Assembly (NCBI GenBank): GCA_033763555.1
Contig: JANRKK010000043.1
Location: 1 to 64,000 of the forward strand
Direction of reading: 5' to 3'
Source of the DNA: JALYJG01 sp033763555
GTDB lineage: Bacteria; Pseudomonadota; Alphaproteobacteria; UBA9219
Length of the DNA: 64,000 nucleotides
Made by a program: the position numbers and the translations under genes
Notes under the pieces: model-generated
What the model was told of the DNA's origin: nothing
What the model saw: the letters and a program-made list of their open reading frames with translations, nothing else
The model's database searches: none
Part shown: positions 46,396-56,301 of the stretch, piece after piece
Layout: every line of letters starts with the position of its first letter
Numbering within the stretch: position 1 is the stretch's first letter

Positions 46396-47415
46396 ATGAC
46401 CTCCCCTCGCCGCCAGACCAACCTGCAAAGCACGCGCTACCCGCGTGAGCCCGAGAGCGCGTCGATCGTCAATATGCCTCTGCCCAGCGCGTCCGAACGC
46501 GAACCGAAATTGCAACTGGAGCGCGTCGGCGACATTCTGCGCCGCACGCGGGAAAAACTGGGCGAAGATTTGCAAGGCGTCGCTGAATATCTCTGCATCC
46601 GCCGCGGCTATCTCGAAGCGCTGGAGGATAGCCGCTACGACGAATTTCCCGCTGATGCCTATGTGATCGGATTTCTGCGCAGCTATGCCGAATATCTTGG
46701 CCTCGACAGCAAGGACGCCATCGAACGCTACCGCAACGAAATGTCCGGACGACGGAAGAAGCCTTCCCTCACTCTGCCGACGCCGATTGTCGAAGGCCGC
46801 GCGCCATCTGTTTTCATTATCGTCGGCGCTCTCGTTGCGGTCATTCTGGTTTACGCGCTCTGGTACGCTCTCTCGACCTCCGATCGCGCCAGCGTCAGCG
46901 AACCTGCGGCCTTGCCTTCAACACCGTCCGCCGAAGCGCCTGCGAATGTTCCAACACCCGTTCCAACAGCGATAACCGACCCTGCCGCTGCAACAGCCAC
47001 ACCGCTGGCATCAACCGCGCCATCACCATCAACGCCCGCGCCTCAGGAAACAACGCCTGCCCCGGCTCTGGCTGCTCAGCCTGCAGCAGCTCCTGCAGTA
47101 ACGGCTCCCATAGCCGAGAAACCCGCAACGCCGCCGGGCCCGCCGCCGCGGCTGGTTATACGGGCCACACAATCCAGCTGGATTATGCTGGCGGATACCA
47201 AAGGCCAGACTCTTTTCGACCGGGTACTGAAGCCGGGTGAAACCTACAAAGTGCCGGATATGCCCGATTTAACGCTGACCACAGGCAATGGCGGCGGCAT
47301 CGTGCTGGTGCTGGATGGTGCTGATTTGCCGAAGCTTTCGGCCAGTTCCTCCGGCGTTATCCGCAATATCCCGCTGGATACGGCCTCGTTAAAGGCGCTG
47401 CCATCGCGGGATTAG
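46396..47415 (+). CDS. rodZ: RodZ-like cytoskeleton protein
   Basis: 339 residues. N-terminal HTH_25-type domain (about 43-105: VGDILRRTREKLGEDLQGVAEYL, then RRGYLEALEDSRY), a membrane helix (138-159), a long Pro/Ala/Thr-rich periplasmic linker, and a C-terminal DUF4115 domain (LVIRATQSSWIMLADTKGQ). RodZ binds MreB and organises cell-wall elongation. It starts 61 bp after the FMN enzyme and precedes ispG, an arrangement common in alphaproteobacteria. The linker is poorly conserved and was not interpreted. Confidence 0.92.
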   Translation: MTSPRRQTNLQSTRYPREPESASIVNMPLPSASEREPKLQLERVGDILRRTREKLGEDLQGVAEYLCIRRGYLEALEDSRYDEFPADAYVIGFLRSYAEYLGLDSKDAIERYRNEMSGRRKKPSLTLPTPIVEGRAPSVFIIVGALVAVILVYALWYALSTSDRASVSEPAALPSTPSAEAPANVPTPVPTAITDPAAATATPLASTAPSPSTPAPQETTPAPALAAQPAAAPAVTAPIAEKPATPPGPPPRLVIRATQSSWIMLADTKGQTLFDRVLKPGETYKVPDMPDLTLTTGNGGGIVLVLDGADLPKLSASSSGVIRNIPLDTASLKALPSRD

Positions 47416-47504
47416 GGCCGTAAAAACTTGGCTTGAAACGCCAAAAACGGCTATAAAAGCTGAAATCTTAAGGAATCGGGGCTTTCACCCCAATAAGGAT
47501 TTTT

Positions 47505-48653
47505 ATGATTGCCGATCATTCCGATGCCCAAGCCTATCGCCCCTGGCGGCAGATCGCCCGGCGCAAGAGCCGCCAGATCAAGGTCGGCGATGTTCTGGTT
47601 GGCGGCGACGCGCCGATCACCGTCCAGTCCATGACCAATGCCCTGACCTCAGATGCCAAAGCGACGATCGAGCAGATACGCCAGTTGGAAGAAGCAGGCG
47701 CTGACATCGTGCGCGTTTCCTGCCCCGATGAAGAATCCACCGCCGCGCTGAAAGAAATCGTCAAAGCTGCGAAAGTTCCCATCGTCGCCGACATCCATTT
47801 CCACTACAAACGCGGCATCGAAGCGGCAAAGGCGGGAGCCGCATGCCTGCGCATCAATCCCGGCAATATCGGTTCCGAAGAACGCGTGAAAGAAGTTGTG
47901 CAGGCCGCCAAGGATCATGGCTGTGCCATGCGCATCGGCGTCAATGCCGGATCGCTGGAACAGGATTTGCTCGAGAAGTATGGCGAGCCCTGCCCCGACG
48001 CGATGGTTGAAAGCGCCCTCACCCACGCGAAAATTCTCGAAGACCATGATTTCACCAATTTCAAGATCAGCGTGAAGGCATCGGATGTTTTCCTCGCCGT
48101 CGCTTCGTATCAGGCGCTGGCGGAGGCTTGCGATTACCCCCTGCATATCGGCATCACCGAAGCGGGCGGCTTGCGCTCAGGCACCGTGAAAAGCTCCATT
48201 GGCCTTGGCATGCTGCTCTGGTCAGGTATTGGCGACACAATTCGCGTTTCGCTCTCGGCCGACCCCGTTGAGGAAATCCGCGTTGGCTATGAAATGCTGA
48301 AATCGCTGGGTCTGCGCCGCCGCGGTGTGACCGTGATTTCCTGCCCCTCCTGCGCGCGCCAGAATTTCGATGTCATCAAGACCGTGACCGTTCTGGAAGA
48401 AGCGCTGGCGCATATCACCACGCCGATGTCGCTGTCCGTCATCGGCTGCGTCGTCAACGGCCCCGGCGAGGCGATGATGACCGATATCGGTTTCGCGGGC
48501 GGCGGCAAGGGCACGCACCAGGTCTATCTGAACGGCGAAATCGCCCATCGCCTGCACAACGAAGACATCGTCAAGCATCTGGTCGGCCTCGTCGAAAAGA
48601 AAGCCGCCGAGATCGAAGCCGAAAAAGCGAACGTCGCGCACGCGGCGGAGTAG
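47505..48653 (+). CDS. ispG: 4-hydroxy-3-methylbut-2-enyl diphosphate synthase
   Basis: 382 residues. Near the N-terminus: [19 protein letters not shown] (the VQSMT signature); the barrel [12 protein letters not shown]...RINPGNIG; and C-terminal cluster ligands SCPSCARQN and [10 protein letters not shown]. The [4Fe-4S] enzyme converts MEcPP to HMBPP in the non-mevalonate isoprenoid pathway. A GGGG-CTTTCA-CCCC hairpin (47478-47491) lies just before the AAGGA ribosome site. It follows rodZ and precedes prfA by 6 bp. Confidence 0.97.
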   Translation: MIADHSDAQAYRPWRQIARRKSRQIKVGDVLVGGDAPITVQSMTNALTSDAKATIEQIRQLEEAGADIVRVSCPDEESTAALKEIVKAAKVPIVADIHFHYKRGIEAAKAGAACLRINPGNIGSEERVKEVVQAAKDHGCAMRIGVNAGSLEQDLLEKYGEPCPDAMVESALTHAKILEDHDFTNFKISVKASDVFLAVASYQALAEACDYPLHIGITEAGGLRSGTVKSSIGLGMLLWSGIGDTIRVSLSADPVEEIRVGYEMLKSLGLRRRGVTVISCPSCARQNFDVIKTVTVLEEALAHITTPMSLSVIGCVVNGPGEAMMTDIGFAGGGKGTHQVYLNGEIAHRLHNEDIVKHLVGLVEKKAAEIEAEKANVAHAAE

Positions 48654-48659
48654 CTCCCT

Positions 48660-49724
48660 ATGCCTCTCACCGAAACTTTCAACCGCGTTCTGACGCGCCA
48701 TAATGAATTACGCGATACGCTGGCGCAGCCCGGCATCGCCATGGATCAGTTCGCCAAACTGTCCAAGGAATATTCCGATCTGACGCCCATCGCCGAATCC
48801 ATTGGCGACCTGACCCGCGCCAAGCAGGAACTGGCTGACGCCGAAGCCATGCTGGCCGACCCGGAAATGCGCGCCGAAGCCCAGCGCGAGATCGAGGCGA
48901 TCAAGCCGAAAATTCCCGCGCTGGAAAAACAGGTGCAGCGCATGCTTCTGCCCAAGGACGCAGCGGATGAACGTAACGCCATTCTCGAGGTTCGCGGGGG
49001 CGCGGGCGGGGACGAAGCAGGGCTGTTCGCTGCCCTGCTGTTCGATATGTACAAAAAATATGCCGTTATTCAGGGCTGGAGATTTGAAGTGATGGAACTG
49101 TCGACCAACGATGTCGGCGGGTTGCGCGAAGGCGTGGCCTCCATCAGCGGCAAGGGCGTGTTCGCCCGGTTGAAGTTTGAATCCGGTGTACATCGCGTGC
49201 AGCGTGTGCCGAAGACGGAAACCTCGGGCCGCGTCCATACCTCCACCGCCACCGTCGCCGTCCTGCCGGAAATGGAAGAAGTTGATGTCACCATCGAGGA
49301 TAAGGATCTGCGCATCGACGTCTATCGCGCGTCGGGTGCAGGCGGCCAGCACGTCAACAAGACCGAAAGTGCCGTGCGCATCACGCATATTCCTACCAAC
49401 ACGGTGGTGGCGATGCAGGATGAACGTTCGCAGCACAAGAACAAGGCCAAGGCGATGAAAATCCTGCGCGCCAAGATTTATGAGCAGCAGCGCGCCGCGC
49501 GTGACGCCGCCCATGCCGCCGACCGCAAGAGCCAGGTGGGAACGGGCGACCGTTCGGAACGTATCCGCACCTATAATTTTCCGCAAAGCCGCGTAACAGA
49601 CCACCGCATCGACGTGACCTTGTCACGCCCCGAAGATGTTATCAATGGCACGACGCTGGATAAGTTTATTGATGAGCTGATTACACGCGACGAAGCCGAA
49701 CGGCTGGCAGCGTTCGGAGCATAA
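48660..49724 (+). CDS. prfA: Peptide chain release factor 1
   Basis: 354 residues. The peptidyl-hydrolysis motif GGQ is in [20 protein letters not shown], and [12 protein letters not shown] and [19 protein letters not shown] are present. The stop-codon-reading PxT-type region should be in the central domain; the phrase ending [17 protein letters not shown] fits. RF1 recognises UAA and UAG. The usual partner prmC (methylates the GGQ glutamine) does not follow; a small orphan gene is there instead on the other strand. Confidence 0.97.
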   Translation: MPLTETFNRVLTRHNELRDTLAQPGIAMDQFAKLSKEYSDLTPIAESIGDLTRAKQELADAEAMLADPEMRAEAQREIEAIKPKIPALEKQVQRMLLPKDAADERNAILEVRGGAGGDEAGLFAALLFDMYKKYAVIQGWRFEVMELSTNDVGGLREGVASISGKGVFARLKFESGVHRVQRVPKTETSGRVHTSTATVAVLPEMEEVDVTIEDKDLRIDVYRASGAGGQHVNKTESAVRITHIPTNTVVAMQDERSQHKNKAKAMKILRAKIYEQQRAARDAAHAADRKSQVGTGDRSERIRTYNFPQSRVTDHRIDVTLSRPEDVINGTTLDKFIDELITRDEAERLAAFGA

Positions 49725-49739
49725 GCGTCCTGTTTTTAA

Positions 49740-49991
49740 TTAGGGAGAAGGCTCTTCAAGAGCAGGCTTTTTGGAACGGATTTCTCCAAGCAATTGCTGA
49801 AACTCGGCAAGACCCTCCATTGCCCGATCAAGGTGAGCCTTTGCAACAGCCAACCGATCTCCGGACATCGTGGCAATTGCCCTCTCGGCATGCCTTTGCA
49901 TTGCGCTATCCATTGGGATATTTGCCATAAGTCTTCGCAGCTCATCCCGCTGTTCCTTTAACGGGTCTTCCGTTTGAGGTGTATCTACCAT
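49740..49991 (-). CDS. Small helical hypothetical protein
   Basis: 83 residues, not recognised. Almost entirely helical: KEQRDELRRLMANI, MQRHAERAIATMSGDRLAVAKAHLDRAMEGLAEFQQLLGEIR (pieces of a single helical hairpin). No signal or membrane segment. Its ATG lies inside the end of the DUF882 gene (7-base overlap), so it is likely the last gene of that minus-strand unit. It converges with prfA across 15 bp. Confidence 0.6.
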   Translation of the reverse strand: MVDTPQTEDPLKEQRDELRRLMANIPMDSAMQRHAERAIATMSGDRLAVAKAHLDRAMEGLAEFQQLLGEIRSKKPALEEPSP

Positions 49992-50536
49992 CGCCGTACG
50001 GGCCCCACATCGACATGAACGAATTGGGAGTCGGGATAAAATCCGGCGCCCCCCCGGCGCATATTCAACGCCGTTTGATAAACTTTCGTCAAGGGCTTGC
50101 CCGGCAAGCGGATATCGATCGCCATGCCTTTGGTATGATAGCTGTGCTTGGCGACGCCGTCGGAAGCGCTTGCCAGCTTGAGGTTTGTCCTGGGCGAGCG
50201 GTATCCCGAAATCACTTCAATCGCGCCTTCATGGCCCATACGGCCCTGCAGATCATGCAGCAAATCCAGAAGCCGCAGGCTCATGGCGCGCACATCGCCG
50301 GAATAATGGTCGCGCAGGATGCGGTTGATCTTGGCCAGCCCGGCGCGGTCATATTTGCCGTCTTTCCAGTAATCGACACGCAGTTTTTCATCCGTATGAA
50401 GATTACGGAATCCCAAAGCACGGATGCCTTTGGGGCGCGGCACGGCGGCCAGGGCCGGAGTCACCGTAACACTTGCCAGAGTCGCCAAGCCAAGCTGCAA
50501 AAAGCTGCGGCGGCTTTCGTCAAAAAGTCGTGTCAT
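49985..50536 (-). CDS. DUF882/YcbK-type M15 peptidase
   Basis: 183 residues from MTRLFDESRRSF. A twin-arginine signal (RRSFLQLG, cleavage near PALAAV) is followed by a Zn peptidase of the M15A/DUF882 group: ISGYRSPRTN, KHSYHTKGMAIDI and FVHVDVG carry the His/Asp/His ligands. Family members trim peptide crosslinks in peptidoglycan. It lies directly downstream of an L,D-transpeptidase gene (49 bp gap), the usual combination for envelope remodelling. The frame continues 12 codons upstream without support. Confidence 0.92.
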   Translation of the reverse strand: MTRLFDESRRSFLQLGLATLASVTVTPALAAVPRPKGIRALGFRNLHTDEKLRVDYWKDGKYDRAGLAKINRILRDHYSGDVRAMSLRLLDLLHDLQGRMGHEGAIEVISGYRSPRTNLKLASASDGVAKHSYHTKGMAIDIRLPGKPLTKVYQTALNMRRGGAGFYPDSQFVHVDVGPVRRW

Positions 50537-50585
50537 GTGGAATTGGGGGGCTCCGAATATATGGCCGCGCAAAGGATAACCGCTT

Positions 50586-52214
50586 CTAGGGCGATTTGTC
50601 CATCTTGGAGTCGTTCGGAAGATTTTCCGTTAAGAATGTGTCGTAACCATAAATATCATTGCGGAAATTAACCTTACCGTCTTCGTCGGTAAACACTGTC
50701 CAGTACAGAATAAAAAGCGGCAGCGGCTCGGTCACAGGCAGCCAGCGTGTTTTGCCCGATTTAATCTCTTCGTTAAGATGCGCCTCATCCCAGACGGTTT
50801 TATTTCCCGCCAGCAGAATTTCCGCCACGCGTTCCGGGTCGCGCAAACGTACGCAGCCCGAGCTTTGCGCCCGGTCGCTTTTCTTGAACAGTTCGGGATG
50901 CGGCGTGCCGTGCATGTATACGGCAAAGTCATTGTCGAAATCGAACTTCAAATGGCCAAGGCTGTTCATGTCGCCCGGCGACTGGCGCAAACGGAAATTA
51001 AATTCGCGCTCTGGCATGGATTTCCAGTCGATATTTTCGCCATAAGGATCGTCATGGCTGCCCTTGATGACGAAACCGAGTTTTTCGAGATAATGCGGGT
51101 CTTTCTGCAATTTCGGCAGAATATCTTTGCGGGCGATTTTTGCCGGAACATGCCAGGCCGGATTGATGATCATGCTGCGCACGGCGCTTTGGATGAAGGG
51201 CGTCTTGCGGTCGACCTTGCCGACAATCACCGGACCACGATAGAGCGGTGTACCATTGTCCATAATCGTGATGGAGGCATTGGCAATATTCACCAGCGCG
51301 TAGCGGGCAGGCGGATAATCATCCGGCATGTGCCGCCAGCGCTCCATATTGGCGCGTATCTGATCAATGCGCACGGCCAGCGAGGTGTTAAGAGCCTGCA
51401 GGGTTTTTGCTCCCACCCGCCCATCCGCGTCCAGCCCGTTGCGCATCTGATAGGCTTCAACGGCACCCTTCAGCTGTTCGTCAAAAATATCTTTTTCGCC
51501 CGTCGTCAGCGATGCCGAGATTAAATAATCCTCTGCCGCCAGCCGCGCCCGTAATTGTGCCACGCGCGGGCCGCGGTCATGCAAGCGCAAGGAAGGACCC
51601 GCATCAATCTTAGGCCATTCGCCACGCGTTTTAAATTCGCGATAGTTTTTCAGGGCCTGCGCCAGCTGGTCATAGGCGGGGTTTTTGGGTGCGAGGCTGG
51701 CGATATAATCGGCGATCTTGCCTGTGCTGACAGCGGCATTGAGATCACCGGGGATATTGGCATGGCCCCGCTCAAAATCCCATCCGGGATACAGATGCTC
51801 AAGATCGACCTGCTCCCCATGCAGATCATAGGCGAGTTTCAGCAGCGTATCGCTGGCCAGAAGCTCCAGCTTCAGTCGGCTGGCATCATCGGACGCTTTC
51901 CCCAATTCCGGCATCATGCCCAAGGCATAATTCTCCCGCCGGAATCCATGATAGGCGACAAGCAGTTCCAGTGAATTGAGAAAGCCGGATAAAGCCTCTG
52001 CATCCCGGGGGTTGAAATCCCAGGCCGCGCGGTAATCGCGCGCAGCATAGAAAGCGTTTAATGCTTCCTGCCCCAATTCGTACTGCTCAACTGCCAGTCC
52101 CGGTTCGGACAAGACCCGCTGGATGGCGCCGGAATTCGGCGCGGCATGCGCGGAAGGAGCAAAAAGAAGGAAACCGCCGAGCGCCAGAAGAAGGGCAAAT
52201 CGTCTCTGTTTCAT
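50586..52214 (-). CDS. L,D-transpeptidase (YcbB-like)
   Basis: 542 residues. Signal peptide (1-24, ending AHA), an N-terminal domain, a peptidoglycan-binding segment (about 210-275: LRLHDRGPRVAQLRARL and QMRNGLDADGRVGAKTLQALN) and the YkuD-type catalytic domain with HGTPHPELF and the nucleophile Cys454 in AQSSGCVRLRDP. It forms 3-3 crosslinks in peptidoglycan and is resistant to most beta-lactams in principle. It is followed by the DUF882 peptidase and preceded by the Tim44-like gene by 13 bp, all on the minus strand. Confidence 0.94.
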   Translation of the reverse strand: MKQRRFALLLALGGFLLFAPSAHAAPNSGAIQRVLSEPGLAVEQYELGQEALNAFYAARDYRAAWDFNPRDAEALSGFLNSLELLVAYHGFRRENYALGMMPELGKASDDASRLKLELLASDTLLKLAYDLHGEQVDLEHLYPGWDFERGHANIPGDLNAAVSTGKIADYIASLAPKNPAYDQLAQALKNYREFKTRGEWPKIDAGPSLRLHDRGPRVAQLRARLAAEDYLISASLTTGEKDIFDEQLKGAVEAYQMRNGLDADGRVGAKTLQALNTSLAVRIDQIRANMERWRHMPDDYPPARYALVNIANASITIMDNGTPLYRGPVIVGKVDRKTPFIQSAVRSMIINPAWHVPAKIARKDILPKLQKDPHYLEKLGFVIKGSHDDPYGENIDWKSMPEREFNFRLRQSPGDMNSLGHLKFDFDNDFAVYMHGTPHPELFKKSDRAQSSGCVRLRDPERVAEILLAGNKTVWDEAHLNEEIKSGKTRWLPVTEPLPLFILYWTVFTDEDGKVNFRNDIYGYDTFLTENLPNDSKMDKSP

Positions 52215-52227
52215 GACAGCAGCATAC

Positions 52228-52887
52228 TCAGGAATGTGTCTGAATCAAAATCCAATCCGGGCCGATGGATTTGGTATCGCGCGCGAAAGTCCAAAGATCG
52301 GTGATTTCCTCGATATTTCCAGCCGCGCCGCCGATGATCTTGCCCTGCGCGTCGCGCAGCGTGTTTTCCTGCTCGGTCACGAAACGCACGGTCAGAATGG
52401 CCTGATTATCTTCAGTTTTGGCTGTGACGGTCTCGACATCCTTGATGCGCACAATCCGGCTTTCCATGGTCTGGCCTGCCTTCTGCCGCGCCTCGATTGC
52501 TTCCCGGAAACGCGGCAAAACATTCGGGCCAAGAATTTTTTCAACAGTGCTCAGATCGCCTTTGGCAAAAGACTCCACAACGGCCTGGAAATGCTCGCGT
52601 GCTTTCCGCAGAAAGGCTTTCTCATCAAAGGATGCATCCAGGGCTTTAATCTGCTCCAACCCTCCGGCAAGGGAGCCCGGCGCAACCTGAAGGGGCTTGA
52701 AAAGAAGTGGTGGCTTTTCCCGCTCAAGATTCAACCCTGCGATCTCTTCCTCAGCGGGATTAGGCGCAGGTTTGACGAAAGGGTTCGGGCGCTGCTGTTC
52801 ATCATCGTTGCGGCGGCCCAGCACGAACCACAACCGCACCAGAAGCGCGACGGCAACCACAGCATATAAGATGATATCGAGGCTCAT
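52228..52887 (-). CDS. Tim44-like membrane-associated protein
   Basis: 219 residues from MSLDIILYAVVAVALLVRL. One N-terminal membrane helix (residues 3-22), a charged linker, and a C-terminal Tim44/MBA1 domain (FLRKAREHFQAVVESFAKGD and VLPRFREAIEARQKAGQTM, ending DLWTFARD). Bacterial Tim44-like proteins are alphaproteobacterial relatives of the mitochondrial import factor that anchors Hsp70 at the TIM23 channel; in bacteria their role is envelope-linked but unclear. Here an Hsp70-like gene stands two genes upstream on the same strand. Confidence 0.9.
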   Translation of the reverse strand: MSLDIILYAVVAVALLVRLWFVLGRRNDDEQQRPNPFVKPAPNPAEEEIAGLNLEREKPPLLFKPLQVAPGSLAGGLEQIKALDASFDEKAFLRKAREHFQAVVESFAKGDLSTVEKILGPNVLPRFREAIEARQKAGQTMESRIVRIKDVETVTAKTEDNQAILTVRFVTEQENTLRDAQGKIIGGAAGNIEEITDLWTFARDTKSIGPDWILIQTHS

Positions 52888-52921
52888 GGCACCATTGTAC
52901 CGGAAGAGCCGGACAGGGTCA

Positions 52922-53596
52922 TCAGCCGAATTCGCCCGGCGGCGGGTCAACCGGAACGTTTAGTTCTTCCAGAATAAGATCTTCGTTCGTCAGCTTCATC
53001 TGGCCGATGGTGAAATGTTCCGGCGCGTTGATCTGCGCATCGAACACATCCATTTCATAGGGTGCGACCTTGATGTCCGTGGTGAACAGCGCATTCTTGA
53101 AAATGACCGTCGCCGTTAGCGTGTAGAGATTATCACGACCGATGCCCTTGTATGTGACAGGCATGAGCTTCGCAGCAAGATCGGCTTTTTCCTTGTCGTT
53201 GGCGTTGGCGAGCCAGACGACTTCCTCGGGCTTTTCCACGATGATGAAACGGCCCAGCTGGCCACGCACATAATGGAAAAAGAATTTGGCGTAAGGAACG
53301 ATTGTCTTGCGGTCGAGCTTGATCGGCGCGCGTTCATTGACGCTGTAGATCGGCTCGTTCGTCCAGTTCATGAGGCTGACATCGCCGGGCTTGTACAACA
53401 TGTAACGCGTGTTCGGTGCAGGCAGCGTGGTGTCCGATACCGCATACAGCTTGAATTCGTCATAAAAGGGCAAATCGGCAAACTCAACGCGCGTTTTATC
53501 GGCAGGCAGCTTGACGGGCTGAATGTCATTGGCAATTTCCGCCAGAAACTTCTGCGTGGCGGCGGCATCGAGGGTTTGAAATTTAAAATCAATCAT
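52922..53596 (-). CDS. Hypothetical protein between Hsp70-like and Tim44-like genes
   Basis: 224 residues, not recognised. Strand-rich start (LDAAATQKFLAEIANDIQPV, then FADLPFYDEFKLYAVSD), a central FFFHYVRGQLGRFIIVEKPEEVVWL, and a C-terminal tail PVDPPPGEFG. No signal or membrane segment. A similar layout occurs in small proteins next to unusual Hsp70s, but I cannot name a family. It begins 75 bp after the Hsp70-like gene and ends 34 bp before the Tim44-like gene. It may be an adaptor for one of them. Confidence 0.65.
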   Translation of the reverse strand: MIDFKFQTLDAAATQKFLAEIANDIQPVKLPADKTRVEFADLPFYDEFKLYAVSDTTLPAPNTRYMLYKPGDVSLMNWTNEPIYSVNERAPIKLDRKTIVPYAKFFFHYVRGQLGRFIIVEKPEEVVWLANANDKEKADLAAKLMPVTYKGIGRDNLYTLTATVIFKNALFTTDIKVAPYEMDVFDAQINAPEHFTIGQMKLTNEDLILEELNVPVDPPPGEFG

Positions 53597-53671
53597 GGGT
53601 CGTCACAGGGTCAGGGTTAAGAAATACAGGAGTTTATCTCCCGCAGCTAATAGCTAACTACAGGCGCTTAA

Positions 53672-56203
53672 TCAAGCTTTCACCACGGTTGCCAGCTCTC
53701 CCACATTATTATTGGCACTCAACGCCATGCGGGCGCTCAGCATGCGGCTGACCAGATCCTGCATCTTGCCGCTGTCGCTGCGGGAGTCGAGCCTGCCGCC
53801 TTCCTCCACCATGGTCCGGAACTCCGCTGCGTCCGGGAAAAGATAGGCCTCGACGCTCAGCCTCTTATACCAGGCATAGACATAATCCGGATCGCGCCAG
53901 GCAATAGCGAAGAACAGATCACGCATTTCCGACAAATTCTTCTCAACATCCTCCAGTCCGGCTGGATCGTTATCTTCGACAATCTTCTGAATTTTAAAAG
54001 CATGGCTATCAAAGCGCGCTGATTCTACCTTCTCGGCATGCGCGCGGGCAATGCGGTTGAAAACCGCCGTCATTTTTCCAAGCCGCCGCTGCGCCATGGC
54101 CATTTGATGTTTGTAGCTGACGCGGGCGATATCCTGCCGGATAAAACGCGCCTCTTCGGTCACAAGACGGATGGTTTCAGCGTCATATCCCGCTTCATCC
54201 AAAATCTCCCGCTGCTCAACCAGCCGCGTCTTGAGCAATTGCACTTCAGGTCCGGCCTGCGGACCTACAGCAGCCGCCAGATCACCCCATTCATCCTCGC
54301 CCTGCTTCAGGATGGCAGCGGCAAATCTTATACCGCGATCGCCATCGAAGGAAATCTCTCCGGCCTGCGGCACATAAAAACGCGGCACCTTCAAATCCAG
54401 CTTACCGCGCGAACCATTATCCTCAAGTGTCACCGTGGCTTGCAATATGCCGCTGTCGCTGACGCGCCAGTTAAACGTCACCGGATCGCCTTCCTTAATG
54501 GCATAACCGCCGGGCAAATCATCGCCGCCGATGCGGAAGGTGCCGACGCATAAATTCAGATCAAGGCGCTCAGGATACTCAACCTGAAACAACTCAAAGC
54601 CCAGAAAGCCTGCTTCGTGCGGCTTCAAGTTGCGCGCGCTTTTCAGGCTGACCTTGCCCTCGGTGGGCAGCATGTCGCCTTTCTTGAGAAGAGGAATAAG
54701 AATATTTTCCTGCGCGAAGGCATGATCAAGCGCCTTAATGGCAATTGTATGGGCGGCAGGAATGCTCTGTGCCGCGGCGACGAGCCGTGTGATCATCAGC
54801 GTCTGATTATGCTGTGGCAGCTCCTTGCCGTCAGCATCCAGCACGCGCACATCGAATTTATGCTCACCTGTCTCTTTCAACGGCACGGAAACGGTCAGGC
54901 CGTCGGCCAAAGGCAGGGAACCGGAATCCCAATCGGCCGACTTGATCTGCAATTGCCTGTCGGCGGGCGGATTGCCCTGCACATTTAATGTGATAATGGT
55001 CTTGCTGTCCGGCGTGCGCGCCGTGAACTGGAAGGACAGGCTGGCTTCTTCGGGCACCGGGGCCGAAGCCTGCTGTGGCTTGGGTGTACTGACATTTTCG
55101 CTGTCCCATTCGCGGTTCTCGGCATAATAAGCCGCGCCCGTGGCAACGGCAGTCATGGGATCAGCCGTCAAATCCACCGCAATGCCGAGCTCATCGCCGA
55201 CAATCTGACGGATGAAGGGGATACGGCTCGGGCCGCCGACAAACACGATGCGATCGATATCTTCATGCTTATAATTATTCTCGCTCAGCAATTCGCGAAT
55301 AACCTCGACTGTCTGCATAACGGGCTTGCGGATGAGGGTTTCCAGCTGGGCCCGCGTAATCGGCGCGTCGAGGAAAATTTCTACCTGGCTTTGGTCAGCC
55401 ATACGCACTTCGTCATCTGAAGCAAAGATGGCGGTCTCCTCCTTGGATGACAGGTCAATCTTGGCCTTCTCCGCCGCCAGCTGCGCCACGCGAACAAGAC
55501 GGCGATATTGCGGATCGCGCTGAAAATTCTCGGGCAGATCGAAATTCGAGGCGAGCCAGGGCCGGACAATCTCGTTCACGATCATGCGATCGAAATCGCG
55601 TCCGCCCAGCATATTGATGCCCTGATGCGCGACGATTGTGACGGTGCCATTGATGGCCTGCGCCAGCGCAACGTCAAACGTGCCGCCGCCGAGATCGTAA
55701 ATCAAAAATTGCCCGGAACGCTTCGCACCTTTCATGGCCGCCATGGCGGCAGCAACGGGTTCCTGCAACAGATCGACACGCTCAAGCCCCGCCATCTTGG
55801 CGGCCCGCAGCGTGGCTTCAGACTGCATCTGGTTGAACGCCGCCGGGATCGTGATGACCGCGCCCGTTATTTCTTCCTTGCCCGTTTCGGTGGAAGCTTG
55901 GCCCAGCAACTGCCGGATAATCTCCGCCGAACATTCCTCGGGCGTCAGCTTCAGCCCTGCACCCTTGATTTCAATTGGCGTGGACGAACCCATCAGCCGC
56001 TTGAAACCTGCCGCGACATTGTCGGGCGAAATCGACGCTTGGTCATAAGCGCGGCGGCCATAGAGCCTGTGCCCACGCTTGTCGAAATAAATAACGGACG
56101 GCAAAGCCTCGCCGCCATCGGCCGGGCGGAAGACGCGCGCCTGCCCGTCCACGATGCCCGCGACGATGCTGTTGGATGTGCCGAGGTCGATGCCTAAATA
56201 CAT
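53672..56203 (-). CDS. Noncanonical Hsp70-family protein
   Basis: 843 residues. A nucleotide-binding domain (1-365) with phosphate loops LGIDLGTSNSIVAG (3-16) and FLIYDLGGGTFDVAL (167-181), and the adenosine motif FVGGPSRIPF (321-330). Then an added Ig-like stretch (about 375-470), a substrate-binding-domain-like beta region (about 515-640, with ILIPLLKKGDMLPTEGKVSL) and a long helical C-terminus (about 660-843). DnaK is about 640 residues, so this protein has about 200 more. It is HscC/DnaK-like but without the DnaK C-terminal EEVD-type end. It leads the Hsp70-unknown-Tim44 group. Its usual partners DnaJ and GrpE are not nearby. Confidence 0.9.
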   Translation of the reverse strand: MYLGIDLGTSNSIVAGIVDGQARVFRPADGGEALPSVIYFDKRGHRLYGRRAYDQASISPDNVAAGFKRLMGSSTPIEIKGAGLKLTPEECSAEIIRQLLGQASTETGKEEITGAVITIPAAFNQMQSEATLRAAKMAGLERVDLLQEPVAAAMAAMKGAKRSGQFLIYDLGGGTFDVALAQAINGTVTIVAHQGINMLGGRDFDRMIVNEIVRPWLASNFDLPENFQRDPQYRRLVRVAQLAAEKAKIDLSSKEETAIFASDDEVRMADQSQVEIFLDAPITRAQLETLIRKPVMQTVEVIRELLSENNYKHEDIDRIVFVGGPSRIPFIRQIVGDELGIAVDLTADPMTAVATGAAYYAENREWDSENVSTPKPQQASAPVPEEASLSFQFTARTPDSKTIITLNVQGNPPADRQLQIKSADWDSGSLPLADGLTVSVPLKETGEHKFDVRVLDADGKELPQHNQTLMITRLVAAAQSIPAAHTIAIKALDHAFAQENILIPLLKKGDMLPTEGKVSLKSARNLKPHEAGFLGFELFQVEYPERLDLNLCVGTFRIGGDDLPGGYAIKEGDPVTFNWRVSDSGILQATVTLEDNGSRGKLDLKVPRFYVPQAGEISFDGDRGIRFAAAILKQGEDEWGDLAAAVGPQAGPEVQLLKTRLVEQREILDEAGYDAETIRLVTEEARFIRQDIARVSYKHQMAMAQRRLGKMTAVFNRIARAHAEKVESARFDSHAFKIQKIVEDNDPAGLEDVEKNLSEMRDLFFAIAWRDPDYVYAWYKRLSVEAYLFPDAAEFRTMVEEGGRLDSRSDSGKMQDLVSRMLSARMALSANNNVGELATVVKA

Positions 56204-56301
56204 GGGGTCTCGTGCTATACGCCCTGCTCAATAAGGCAGGTTTTTACTGCCGCCGGAACTCTCTTTGTAGCTTCAAGGTATTAATAAATATTTGCCTGCT
56301 T

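Noticed and set aside
48708..49604. A 298-residue minus-strand frame
   Set aside because: Shadow of prfA; composition is not protein-like and no motifs appear.
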